A stretch of DNA of 42,704 nt from a virus, in IMG/VR virus record IMGVR_UViG_3300042868_007671, positions 1 to 42,704 of that record, one strand, 5' to 3'. The stretch's first letter is position 1. Every line of letters begins with the position of its first letter. This document shows positions 7,017 to 14,896 of this stretch, in pieces. Made by a program: the position numbers and the translations under genes. The notes under the pieces were generated by a model that saw only the letters and a list, made by a program, of their open reading frames with translations, had not been told where the DNA came from and searched no databases.

Positions 7017-10013
7017 ATGGATGAAACTAAACTAGCAGAAGCGATTGTCAATGCGTTGAACGCAGCTGACAATAATCGTGCTGATGCTGCTAAAGCTGCC
7101 GAAGAAATAAGAGCCAGACAAAAGAGTATCGAAAGTCTGATGAAATTCACCAAAGACCTTAAAGAATCTGCATCGGCAAGCAAGGTATTGGGCAACATAC
7201 TCAAAGAACAACGTCAGGAATACAAAAAAGTTGAAGACCAGCTGGACGAACTGGCAAAACAATATGAAAAAGCCAATACTTGGGAAGAGCGTAAAATTAT
7301 TGCAGACCGTGAGCGTGAGGTCAAACGTTCACAAGCGTCCAGTATTTTTACTACATCACTGACCAATGCTGGCGTTGGTCTTGTCAAGTTTGGTCGAGAT
7401 TTAGGCGACACCGTGGCCATGGCCGGCGGGCAACTGGTCAAAGGTCTACAACAAAACACCAACAGCATTGCACTCAGTGCCAATCTGTTGGGAGCAGGTG
7501 TTACTGCTGCAAATTCAGCAGCCCAATTGGTTGCTGGTGGCCTAACAGGTCTTGGAACCGCAGCAATGGTTGCAGGGGGCAAGCTTAAAATACTTGGTGT
7601 AGGTTTAACTGCAATAGGAACAGTACTTGGATTCACAGCAGCCAAAGCATCTCAGTTGGCCAAATTTGGTATAGAAGTCTTAAGTGTTGAATTGGAAAAG
7701 ACCGTTGCTGGATTCCGTGCCACAACCAATGCAGGAGCATTGTTCAGCGACGGATTAACAGGCATGCGTAATGCAGCTGGAGCAGCTGGACTTAGAGTCG
7801 ATCAATTTGCAAACGTTTTGTCAGCGCACAGTGCCGACTTGGCACAGTTGGGCATGGGTGTTACACAAGGTGCTATAAAAATGGGACGAGTTCTCAGCAC
7901 TGGTGGCGACACTATGAAACGACAGTTGTTGAATCTGGGCTACGGATTTGAAGAACAAGCTGGCCTGGTTGCAGAAACCATGTCCGCAATGCGAGGACTT
8001 GGTGGCCCGTTGGGTGCCACCAATCAAGAGATCGTGCAGCAGACCACCAAGTATGCAGAAAGTTTGCGATTGATCAGCGCAATCACTGGTGAAGATGCCA
8101 AGAAAAAGATAGAACAGGTAAGACAGCAGAATCAGATTCTTGCATTCCAACAATATTTAACCAGTAAGAGTCCAAAGCAACGTGCTCAAATTGAAGCTGC
8201 TATGGCTACCATGACTGAACTAGAAAAAAAGAATTTCAGAGACCGGGCGGTTCTTGGTACAGTTATAAACAAAGAAGGTGCAATTGCAGAAGCTACGGTC
8301 AGAGGATTGAGAAGCAAGGGCGAAGAACAATTTAGGCAGGCCGAGCTGGGATTATGGACAGCTGAATCAAATGCAAAGCTTAATGCAGAACGTGGCGAAG
8401 AGATTAAAAATAGCATATTGGCAAATAAAGATCTAGCCATTGCTGGTTATGTGCTAGGCGGGTCAATTGGTGAAGTGTCAGCAGGCATGTTAGATCTGGC
8501 TCAGCAAGCTACAGTTTATATGAAAGATGCAGTTACTGCTGCGGCTGATGCAGTAAAAGGGCAAAAAACAACAACTGATGAGTTAACTGAAAGTCTAAGA
8601 GGTGCCCAAATAGCTGCTCAAAAGCTAGCACAAGCATTGGAGAGACTCATTGATCCGTTCCTGGCGATGTATGCAGGTATAAGTGACAAAATGTTAACGG
8701 AAATTGAGTCCACATTTGAAGCAATACGTAAAGAAGCAACAGCTATAGCAAAAGGTGAAAAAGAAATACCTGGCAAAGATGCAATGACCAAAGTTGGCGA
8801 ATCGGCCAAAGAAGGCGCAACAGTAGGTACAATAACTGGTGCAGTTGCAGGCGCAGTTGTAACTGGAATAGCAGCTGGAGTTGCGGGCGGTCCTTTAGGT
8901 ATGCTCTTGGGTGGGCTTACTGGTGCAGCAATTGGAGGCTTAGGTGGCGGCACAGTTGGAGCACTTGGATTTGGTGGAGTCGAAGCAATTAAACAATGGT
9001 TTGACTCTCGAGAAGGCAAAGCATCAGGCGGTATTGCTAGAGGGCCCGGATCCGGATTTATTGAAAAACTACACGGAACAGAAGCTGTAGTACCACTGCC
9101 AGACGGCAAAACTATTCCAGTTAAAATGGATTTGGCAATTCCAGAATTTGGCGGACAGTCGGCAAAGCTGGATCCAGCAGCAATGCAGCCAATCAATGAC
9201 ATGTATGATAAAATACTGGACTCCAGTTTTATTCTCAAGGATGTGTTGCATTCTAGTGCAGACCGATTCAAACTGGCACTAGAAGCATCTGACTCACCAG
9301 GATTGGCTGCAAAATTTACAAACCTGGCAGGCATGTTTGTTGGCAGTGTGTTGGCAAAATTGCCAGACAGTAACACCGCACTGGCAACCATGACAGAACA
9401 GGAAAAACAGAATCTTAAAGATCGTGCAATGTTTGGTGCAGTTATCAACAAACAAGGCGCAATTGCAGAAGCCATGGTCGAAGGCCTAAGAAGCAAAGGC
9501 GAAGAAATTAAAAATAGTGTCATGGGCCAGAAAGACATAGCTATTGACGCAAATCAATTTGCACAGTCTATTGCTTCGCTACTTAAAGGCAATTCTGCTG
9601 CAGAAAAAATGGATGATCGCACAGCATCTTTGCTCAATGTAGCATCATCCCTGCAAGAGCAGTCAAAAAACAATACCGATACTGATTTCAACATAAACGA
9701 AGTTACAGGTCAGACTTTTAATACTGACCTGTTAAAAGTACAATGGTCTGAGTTGATAGAAGATTTAAAATCTAAAAATACTCAGACTGCAACATCGTCG
9801 TATGTGTCACCTGCATCACCGGCACCTGTTAACAGCAAAGAAATAGCAGACATGATTGGGCAGACTATTGCCCAATCAAACGAAGCACTACGCGGAGTTT
9901 TAGAACAACAAACAGATATCTTGAGATCAAACATGAACCGACTTGATGATTTGGTCAGTGCTGTTGACAGTGGAACAAATGTCAACAGACGTATGTATTA
10001 CGAATCTACTTAA
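7017..10013 (+). CDS. Tail tape measure protein (functional counterpart of gp29)
   Basis: 998 aa, much longer than T4 gp29 (590 aa). The tape measure sets tail length, forms the core of the tail tube and takes part in DNA ejection. Residues 1-105 are a highly charged coiled coil. Residues about 110-230 are Ala/Gly-rich and hydrophobic. Residues about 601-655 form a Gly-zipper, membrane-like stretch. SGGIARGPGSGF (about 670) followed by LHGTEAVVPL (about 685) is a motif pair common in tape measure proteins. A block near residues 397-475 recurs near 790-845 (DNA 8205-8446 and 9384-9556). The C-terminus is again coiled coil. It is expressed from its own late promoter and lies opposite the gp26-like chaperone candidate. 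A gp29 homologue and a different tape measure family cannot be told apart here. Confidence 0.82.
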   Translation: MDETKLAEAIVNALNAADNNRADAAKAAEEIRARQKSIESLMKFTKDLKESASASKVLGNILKEQRQEYKKVEDQLDELAKQYEKANTWEERKIIADREREVKRSQASSIFTTSLTNAGVGLVKFGRDLGDTVAMAGGQLVKGLQQNTNSIALSANLLGAGVTAANSAAQLVAGGLTGLGTAAMVAGGKLKILGVGLTAIGTVLGFTAAKASQLAKFGIEVLSVELEKTVAGFRATTNAGALFSDGLTGMRNAAGAAGLRVDQFANVLSAHSADLAQLGMGVTQGAIKMGRVLSTGGDTMKRQLLNLGYGFEEQAGLVAETMSAMRGLGGPLGATNQEIVQQTTKYAESLRLISAITGEDAKKKIEQVRQQNQILAFQQYLTSKSPKQRAQIEAAMATMTELEKKNFRDRAVLGTVINKEGAIAEATVRGLRSKGEEQFRQAELGLWTAESNAKLNAERGEEIKNSILANKDLAIAGYVLGGSIGEVSAGMLDLAQQATVYMKDAVTAAADAVKGQKTTTDELTESLRGAQIAAQKLAQALERLIDPFLAMYAGISDKMLTEIESTFEAIRKEATAIAKGEKEIPGKDAMTKVGESAKEGATVGTITGAVAGAVVTGIAAGVAGGPLGMLLGGLTGAAIGGLGGGTVGALGFGGVEAIKQWFDSREGKASGGIARGPGSGFIEKLHGTEAVVPLPDGKTIPVKMDLAIPEFGGQSAKLDPAAMQPINDMYDKILDSSFILKDVLHSSADRFKLALEASDSPGLAAKFTNLAGMFVGSVLAKLPDSNTALATMTEQEKQNLKDRAMFGAVINKQGAIAEAMVEGLRSKGEEIKNSVMGQKDIAIDANQFAQSIASLLKGNSAAEKMDDRTASLLNVASSLQEQSKNNTDTDFNINEVTGQTFNTDLLKVQWSELIEDLKSKNTQTATSSYVSPASPAPVNSKEIADMIGQTIAQSNEALRGVLEQQTDILRSNMNRLDDLVSAVDSGTNVNRRMYYEST
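8205..8446 (+). repeat. Internal duplication in tape measure gene, copy 1
   Basis: Encodes ATMTELEKKNFRDRAVLGTV, INKEGAIAEATVRGLRSKGE and, after a 25-residue interruption, EEIKNSILANKDLAI. Copy 2 (9384-9556) matches closely but lacks the interruption, joining RSKGEE directly to IKNSV. Confidence 0.85.
9384..9556 (+). repeat. Internal duplication in tape measure gene, copy 2
   Basis: Encodes ATMTEQEKQNLKDRAMFGAV then INKQGAIAEAMVEGLRSKGE and IKNSVMGQKDIAI. It is the shorter partner of the block at 8205-8446. Because the tape measure length sets tail length, such duplications would lengthen the tail. Confidence 0.85.
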
Positions 10014-10034
10014 AAACCCAGCTGTTTGATTCAA

Positions 10035-10042
10035 AATAAATA
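10035..10042 (+). promoter_or_regulatory. Late promoter-like octamer, AATAAATA
   Basis: One mismatch from TATAAATA, 41 bp upstream of the gp20 ATG, with a TAGGA ribosome-binding site between. Likely start of the head transcript. Confidence 0.6.
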
Positions 10043-10082
10043 TAGTATGGTATTACAGAATGCAGAATAATAGGAATATAAC

Positions 10083-11825
10083 ATGACATGGCGAAAGTAT
10101 TTTAAAGCCACTAATCCGTCTCTGATGAGTCCGATTGGTGGCAGCTTGCCACAAAGCAGCCCTAGCTATCGTAACTATCAGAGCACACTGCCTGAAGTTT
10201 ATATTGGGCATCCAAATCGGTTGGAACGATACAATCAGTATGAGCAAATGGATGCAGATTCTGAAGTCAATGCTGCACTGGATATCTTGGCTGAATTTAG
10301 TAGCCAACCTGACTCTATCAGTGGCATGCCTTTCAAAGTAAATTACAAAGAAAAACCAACAGATACTGAAGTTGATATCATAAAAGAACAGCTACAGCAG
10401 TGGGTTACTTTGAACGAATTTAACAAAAGAATATTTAAAATTGTTCGCAACACATTAAAATACGGCGATCAAGTGTTTGTTCGAGATCCAGAGACATTCA
10501 AATTGTACTGGACCGAAATGAGCAAAGTGGTCAAAATCATTGTAAATGAAGCCAAAGGCAAAGAACCAGAACAATACATTGTCAAAGAAATTGCACCCAA
10601 CCTGCAGAATCTTTCAGTTACAGCAGTAACCACCAGCGACTCCTATACCAATCATCCGCAAGTGGGTGGACCCAGCGGCAGTTATATTCAGCCCAATGCA
10701 CCATTTGCAGGCGGTAGTAGATTTCAGCGTTCTGAGAACGAAACAGCAATTGATGCCCAGCATGTGTTGCATCTGAGTCTAACAGAAGGTCTTGACTTGT
10801 TTTGGCCATTTGGCAACAGTGTGTTGGAAAACATTTTCAAAGTATTCAAACAAAAAGAACTACTAGAAGACAGCATTATCATTTATCGTGTGCAACGTGC
10901 ACCAGAGCGTAGAGTATTCTATGTCGACGTTGGTAATATGCCAAGTCACATGGCCATGGCTTTTGTTGAACGAGTAAAAAACGAAATACACCAGCGTAGA
11001 ATTCCTACACAAACAGGCGGCGGCGCAAACATGATGGATGCTACATACAATCCACTCAGCACCAACGAAGACTTCTTTTTCCCACAAACAGCAGAAGGTC
11101 GCGGCAGCAAGGTTGAAACATTACCAGGCGGCACAAACCTAGGCGAAATTACAGACTTGCGTTTCTTTACCAACAAGTTGTTTCGTGGCCTAAGGATCCC
11201 CAGCAGTTATTTGCCCACAGGCAACGAAGACGGAACTCAAAGTGTCAGCGACGGTCGTGTTGGTACTGCACTGATACAGGAATGGCGCTTCAATAGGTAC
11301 TGTATCAGATTACAAAAAATGATCTGCGGTACATTGGATAAAGAATTCAAAATGTTTATGCGATGGAGAGGTATAAACATTGACAGTCAGCTGTTTGAAT
11401 TAGAACTTAACGAACCGCAAAACTTTGCTCAATATCGTCAAACAGAAGTAGATGCAGCTAGAATATCTACTTACTCCCAATTGGAACAGTATCCATACTT
11501 TAGCAAGCGTTTCTTGATGAAGAGATATCTGGGATTGGATGAGGAAGAAATGAAAGAAAACGAAACCATGTGGCTAGAGGAACAAGGCGAAACTCGATCT
11601 GCACAGGAGCAAGCAGATGTAGGGTTACGCAGTGTTGGTATTACTCCGGGGTCTATCAGCGGTGATCTAGCCAGCGCTGAAGTGATGCCCGGGGAACCTG
11701 GCGGCCCAGCTGACATGATGGGCGGCAATGTGGGCGCACCAGGTACAAATCCTGGCGTTGCACCGCCGCTGGGCGGGGTACCCATGGGACCTGGCGGAAT
11801 TCCATCTGGGCCCATGGGAATATAA
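10083..11825 (+). CDS. gp20: Portal vertex protein gp20
   Basis: 580 aa, in the usual range for T4-family portals (T4: 524 aa). The dodecameric portal nucleates the prohead, docks the packaging terminase and later joins the neck. Family segments are clear: IGHPNRLERYNQYEQMDADS near the N-terminus, AALDILAEF, a WPFGNSVLENIFKVFKQKEL core helix, YRVQRAPERRVFYVDVGNMP, and RGLRIPSSYLPTG. The last about 60 residues are Gly/Pro/Met-rich and probably disordered. The spacer to the next gene is only 20 bp. The gene opens the head cassette and follows the tape measure gene. Confidence 0.97.
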   Translation: MTWRKYFKATNPSLMSPIGGSLPQSSPSYRNYQSTLPEVYIGHPNRLERYNQYEQMDADSEVNAALDILAEFSSQPDSISGMPFKVNYKEKPTDTEVDIIKEQLQQWVTLNEFNKRIFKIVRNTLKYGDQVFVRDPETFKLYWTEMSKVVKIIVNEAKGKEPEQYIVKEIAPNLQNLSVTAVTTSDSYTNHPQVGGPSGSYIQPNAPFAGGSRFQRSENETAIDAQHVLHLSLTEGLDLFWPFGNSVLENIFKVFKQKELLEDSIIIYRVQRAPERRVFYVDVGNMPSHMAMAFVERVKNEIHQRRIPTQTGGGANMMDATYNPLSTNEDFFFPQTAEGRGSKVETLPGGTNLGEITDLRFFTNKLFRGLRIPSSYLPTGNEDGTQSVSDGRVGTALIQEWRFNRYCIRLQKMICGTLDKEFKMFMRWRGINIDSQLFELELNEPQNFAQYRQTEVDAARISTYSQLEQYPYFSKRFLMKRYLGLDEEEMKENETMWLEEQGETRSAQEQADVGLRSVGITPGSISGDLASAEVMPGEPGGPADMMGGNVGAPGTNPGVAPPLGGVPMGPGGIPSGPMGI

Positions 11826-11845
11826 CAAAATGGTAAATAAGCTAT

Positions 11846-12079
11846 ATGTTTATCACTGAGTTATATGATTTAAAAAACAGAGAAGGTTACCGCACAGAAA
11901 AGGATGACAATTCTGTGCAGAAACTGTCTGACACCCGCAAGAGCAGACTTACTCTTGCCCAGATCAAACGACTGCGAGTTATGAATGACTTGAGAAAGTT
12001 TGAACATCAAAAAGAGGTCGAGGATATATCAAAACAATATCGACCAGCCGCTCCTCCGGGCGGTATGCCTGGCCTTTAA
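11846..12079 (+). CDS. Small head-cassette protein of unknown function
   Basis: 77 aa. The protein is charged: a YDLKNREGYRTEK start, a basic helix SRLTLAQIKRLRVMNDLRKF, another charged helix, and a Pro/Gly tail (PAAPPGGMPGL). It sits between the portal and the gp67-like gene, where T4-like phages of this type often carry a short basic protein. It might be a minor prohead core component. I do not recognise a domain. GGTAAATA (11832-11839) lies too close to the ATG to be a convincing promoter for it. Confidence 0.7.
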   Translation: MFITELYDLKNREGYRTEKDDNSVQKLSDTRKSRLTLAQIKRLRVMNDLRKFEHQKEVEDISKQYRPAAPPGGMPGL

Positions 12080-12110
12080 GGCTTAATACTTCAAAAAACC
12101 ACCATTTAAC

Positions 12111-12132
12111 ACATAATATTACAATATTATGT
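12111..12132. repeat. Perfect inverted repeat upstream of gp67-like gene
   Basis: ACATAATATT (12111-12120) and AATATTATGT (12123-12132) are exact complements separated by two bases. The second arm overlaps the TGTAAATA promoter-like octamer. It could be an operator-like site or a weak AT-rich hairpin. Confidence 0.55.
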
Positions 12133-12137
12133 AAATA
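12130..12137 (+). promoter_or_regulatory. Late promoter-like octamer, TGTAAATA
   Basis: One mismatch from TATAAATA, 34 bp upstream of ATG 12172, which has a strong AAGGAG site (12161-12166). This could give extra transcription of the core, protease, scaffold and capsid genes. Confidence 0.5.
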
Positions 12138-12171
12138 TCTTTAAGCGAACACTTTATTCCAAGGAGCTCTT

Positions 12172-13110
12172 ATGAACCAATATGAAAAACTCATTGAATT
12201 TATCATCAATGAGAATGAAGACAAAGCACGTGAACTATTCCACCAAATCGTGGTAGAAAAGTCACGCGAAATTTATGAAAATATCATAGACGAAACAGAT
12301 TTTGACGAATCCGTTGATCAAAGCGATCAAGTTGAAGATTTGGTCAATGACGTTGAAGTAGACAATCAAGGTCTGCCAGAAGCCAACGACGATGAAGCCG
12401 ATGCAGGAGCCGAAGAACTAGACAGCGACGACATGGGCATGGACGACGACATGGGCGGCGATGACATGGGCGGCGATGACATGGGCGGCGACGACATGGG
12501 CGGCGACGAAGGTGGATCGGTAGAAGATCGTGTAATGGATTTGGAAACAGCTCTAGACGATCTTAAAGCAGAATTTGATGCGTTGATGTCTGACGAAGGC
12601 GGCGATGACATGGGCATGGACGACATGGGCATGGACGACATGGGCGGCGATGACATGGGCATGGACGACATGGGCGGTGATGACATGGGCAACGATGCTA
12701 TGGTTCGTGAATATGTTGAAAAAGTATCCGACGGTCACGGCGTTGAGAAAAAAGGCGCAGGCGAAGGTCATGAAATTGGTAAAGGCGGCAGCGCACCAGT
12801 TAACAAGCAAAGCATTGTAGCCAAGCCAAACAAAATGGGCGGAACAGCTAGTAACATCGTCAAAGGTGGTACAGAGTCTGCACCAGATGGACAGCGTCCA
12901 ACAGGCAAAGCAGGTGGTTTCTTGAAGAACCCACAAGAGATTGATGTTGCCAAGCGCAATGTAAACAAGCCAGGTGGCAACAAAGGCGCACAAAACTATT
13001 TCAGTAAGAAAGAAACATCTTATGAAAAAGCCAAAGGCGCAGAAGGTCAAACCACTGACGGCAAGCTACCAGTAAACCCTAAGAGTTTATCTGGCGGTAA
13101 AGTTCGTTAA
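12172..13110 (+). CDS. gp67: Prohead core protein gp67-like (enlarged, acidic repeats)
   Basis: 312 aa, about four times T4 gp67 (80 aa). The N-terminus YEKLIEFIINENEDKAREL followed by FHQIVVEKSREI resembles the start of T4 gp67 (GLIEAIKSNDLVAARKLF) in pattern, and both continue into a very acidic region. Here that region holds repeats of DDMGG and DDMGM at about residues 86-113 and 144-176, separated by a short helix (VMDLETALDDLKAEFDAL). The C-terminal 120 residues are basic and Gly/Lys-rich. T4 gp67 is an internal core protein cut to small peptides by gp21. Position between gp20 and gp21 supports the call. The extra length suggests a larger internal head component. Confidence 0.72.
   Translation: MNQYEKLIEFIINENEDKARELFHQIVVEKSREIYENIIDETDFDESVDQSDQVEDLVNDVEVDNQGLPEANDDEADAGAEELDSDDMGMDDDMGGDDMGGDDMGGDDMGGDEGGSVEDRVMDLETALDDLKAEFDALMSDEGGDDMGMDDMGMDDMGGDDMGMDDMGGDDMGNDAMVREYVEKVSDGHGVEKKGAGEGHEIGKGGSAPVNKQSIVAKPNKMGGTASNIVKGGTESAPDGQRPTGKAGGFLKNPQEIDVAKRNVNKPGGNKGAQNYFSKKETSYEKAKGAEGQTTDGKLPVNPKSLSGGKVR
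12427..12510 (+). repeat. 15-bp tandem repeats encoding DDMGG, block 1
   Basis: Tandem GACATGGGCGGCGAT-type units within the gp67-like gene. They encode Asp-Asp-Met-Gly-Gly pentapeptides and look prone to slippage. Confidence 0.85.
12601..12693 (+). repeat. 15-bp tandem repeats encoding DDMGM/DDMGG, block 2
   Basis: A second run of the same pentapeptide repeat, alternating DDMGM and DDMGG, about 90 bp after block 1 in the same reading frame. Confidence 0.85.
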
Positions 13111-13121
13111 TTGAGACTGTA

Positions 13122-13760
13122 ATGGCAACATACCTAAAAGAAAGTATTACCTTTGATCATGCCAAGATGGAAGTCCTCTTTGAGGACAACAAGTCTGGCT
13201 CTGGTAAAGATCTTTACATGAAGGGTATATTCATTGAGGGCGGGGTAGAAAATCACAACAAGAGAGTCTACCCTGTTCAAGAGATAGGACGTGCCGTTTC
13301 TACAATCAATAAACAGATCAAAGAGGGCCACAGTGTCCTTGGGGAACTCGACCACCCCGACGATTTAAAGATTAATCTTGACCGTGTTACTCACATGATT
13401 GAACAAATGTGGATGGACGGCCCTTGTGGCCACGGCAAGCTAAAAGTTCTACCAACACCAATGGGACAAATTGTCCGCACCATGTTAGAAAGTGGTGTCA
13501 AGTTGGGTGTTTCAAGCCGCGGTAGCGGTAACGTTAACGAAGGATCTGGGCACGTCAGCGACTTCGAGATAGTCACGGTTGACATTGTAGCGCAACCTAG
13601 CGCACCGCATGCATACCCAACAGCCATTTACGAAGGGCTGATGAATATGCGACACGGGCACAGGGCGTTGGATATGGCTCGTGATGTTCAAGGCGATCAA
13701 AAAGTGCAAAAGTATTTGAAAGAGCAGGTAACTCGCTTGATCAAAGACTTAAAATTATAA
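13122..13760 (+). CDS. gp21: Prohead core protease gp21
   Basis: 212 aa, matching T4 gp21 in size. This serine protease matures the prohead by cutting scaffold, core and capsid proteins after (L/I)-x-E. Visible landmarks: GIFIEGGVENHNKRVYP, catalytic His78 in GELDHPDD, Ser131/Ser132 in LGVSSRGSG (nucleophile), and the VSDFEIVTVDIVAQPSAPHA strand that contributes the acid. It starts 11 bp after the gp67-like gene and ends 11 bp before the scaffold gene. Confidence 0.95.
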   Translation: MATYLKESITFDHAKMEVLFEDNKSGSGKDLYMKGIFIEGGVENHNKRVYPVQEIGRAVSTINKQIKEGHSVLGELDHPDDLKINLDRVTHMIEQMWMDGPCGHGKLKVLPTPMGQIVRTMLESGVKLGVSSRGSGNVNEGSGHVSDFEIVTVDIVAQPSAPHAYPTAIYEGLMNMRHGHRALDMARDVQGDQKVQKYLKEQVTRLIKDLKL

Positions 13761-13771
13761 GGGGAACAGCT

Positions 13772-14869
13772 ATGTTTGATGCTATCAAACCATTGCTAGA
13801 CAACGGTATCATAAACGAGGACACTCGCAATGCTATTAATGAAGCCTGGGAAACCAAGCTAAGTGAAGCTCGCGATCAAATTCGTGCAGAATTGCGCGAA
13901 GAAATGTCTAGTCGTTATGAGCACGATAAAAAGCTAATGGTCGAGGCCCTAGACAAAATGGTCACTGAAAGTCTCACTGCCGAAATTGAAGAATTCGTCG
14001 TTGAGAAAAAAGCTGTCGTGGAAGATCGTGTGCGAGTAAAAGAGCACATGATGGAAAGTGCTGGGCGATTTGACAATTTCATGGTTAATAAATTAGCCGA
14101 AGAAGTTAGAGAATTGCACAAGGATCGTCAAATTCAGAAAGAAAATTATCAGCGTCTTGAGCGTTTTATCGTTCGTGCGTTGGCAGAAGAAATCAAAGAA
14201 TTTGCACAAGATAAGCAAGCTGTAGTTGAAACTAAAGTTCGTTTGGTTGCCGAAGCCAAAAAGAAATTAAACGAATTACAAACTCGCTTTATTGCCAACA
14301 GCGCACGACTAGTTAAAGAATCAGTTTCCACCAAACTAGGTGCTGAATTAACACAACTCAAAGAAGACATCCAAATTGCTCGAGAGAACATGTTTGGTCG
14401 TCGTATATTCGAAGCGTTTGCTGGTGAATTTTCGTTGACTCACCTCAATGAAAACCGCGAGCTACACAAATTAAAACAAGTAATTGATCAACAACAAGCT
14501 AAACTAATTGAGGCCACAAAAGCCAAAGTAGAAGCTAAACAACTTGCAGAGTCAAAGGACCGCGAGATTCGTGTGATCAAAGAGAGTATCGACCGCAAGG
14601 ACGTGGTAAACGGCTTGTTGAATACTCTAAACAAAGAAAAGCAAGCGGTTATGCGTGAGCTGCTCGAGAATGTTCAGACTGAAAAATTAAAGTCTGCGTT
14701 CGATAAATATCTACCAGCAGTGCTGACTAATGGTTCAGCTGCAAAAGACAAACCAGTCTTAGCAGAAAGTCGTAGTGAAGTTACTGGAGATAAAGCTGCT
14801 GCAAAAGGCACAGGACATAATGTTGATACCAACGTTATTGAACTTCGCCGTCTAGCAGGGTTGAGATAA
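13772..14869 (+). CDS. gp22: Prohead core scaffold gp22
   Basis: 365 aa, longer than T4 gp22 (269 aa). Almost the whole protein is charged helix or coiled coil, as expected for the major internal scaffold, which gp21 removes during maturation. The family landmark is in the C-terminal third: FGRRIFEAFAGEFSLTHL followed by NENRELHKLK. The last residues (ELRRLAGL) are a typical tail. Two internal copies of a REL.KDRQ / EIKEFAQDKQAVVE helical unit suggest duplication within the coiled coil. GGGGA before ATG 13772 is the ribosome-binding site. Confidence 0.93.
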   Translation: MFDAIKPLLDNGIINEDTRNAINEAWETKLSEARDQIRAELREEMSSRYEHDKKLMVEALDKMVTESLTAEIEEFVVEKKAVVEDRVRVKEHMMESAGRFDNFMVNKLAEEVRELHKDRQIQKENYQRLERFIVRALAEEIKEFAQDKQAVVETKVRLVAEAKKKLNELQTRFIANSARLVKESVSTKLGAELTQLKEDIQIARENMFGRRIFEAFAGEFSLTHLNENRELHKLKQVIDQQQAKLIEATKAKVEAKQLAESKDREIRVIKESIDRKDVVNGLLNTLNKEKQAVMRELLENVQTEKLKSAFDKYLPAVLTNGSAAKDKPVLAESRSEVTGDKAAAKGTGHNVDTNVIELRRLAGLR

Positions 14870-14896
14870 TTATAGTTAAACCTTAAAGGAAAGAAA

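Noticed and set aside
8618-9538. 306-codon open frame antisense to the tape measure gene
   Set aside because: It lies wholly inside a well-supported gene. Its Ser/Pro/Ala-rich product is what the reverse complement of Ala/Gly/Thr-rich coding sequence gives, and no ribosome-binding site or promoter is seen.
11832-11839. GGTAAATA as a late promoter for the small gene after gp20
   Set aside because: Two mismatches, and only six bases before the ATG, leaving no room for a transcription start and ribosome-binding site.
12366-13050. Antisense open frames across the gp67-like gene (108 and 165 codons)
   Set aside because: They arise from the DDMGG repeat DNA read backwards (Met-Ser-Ser-Pro repeats and His/Val-rich runs). 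The forward gene has context and homology.
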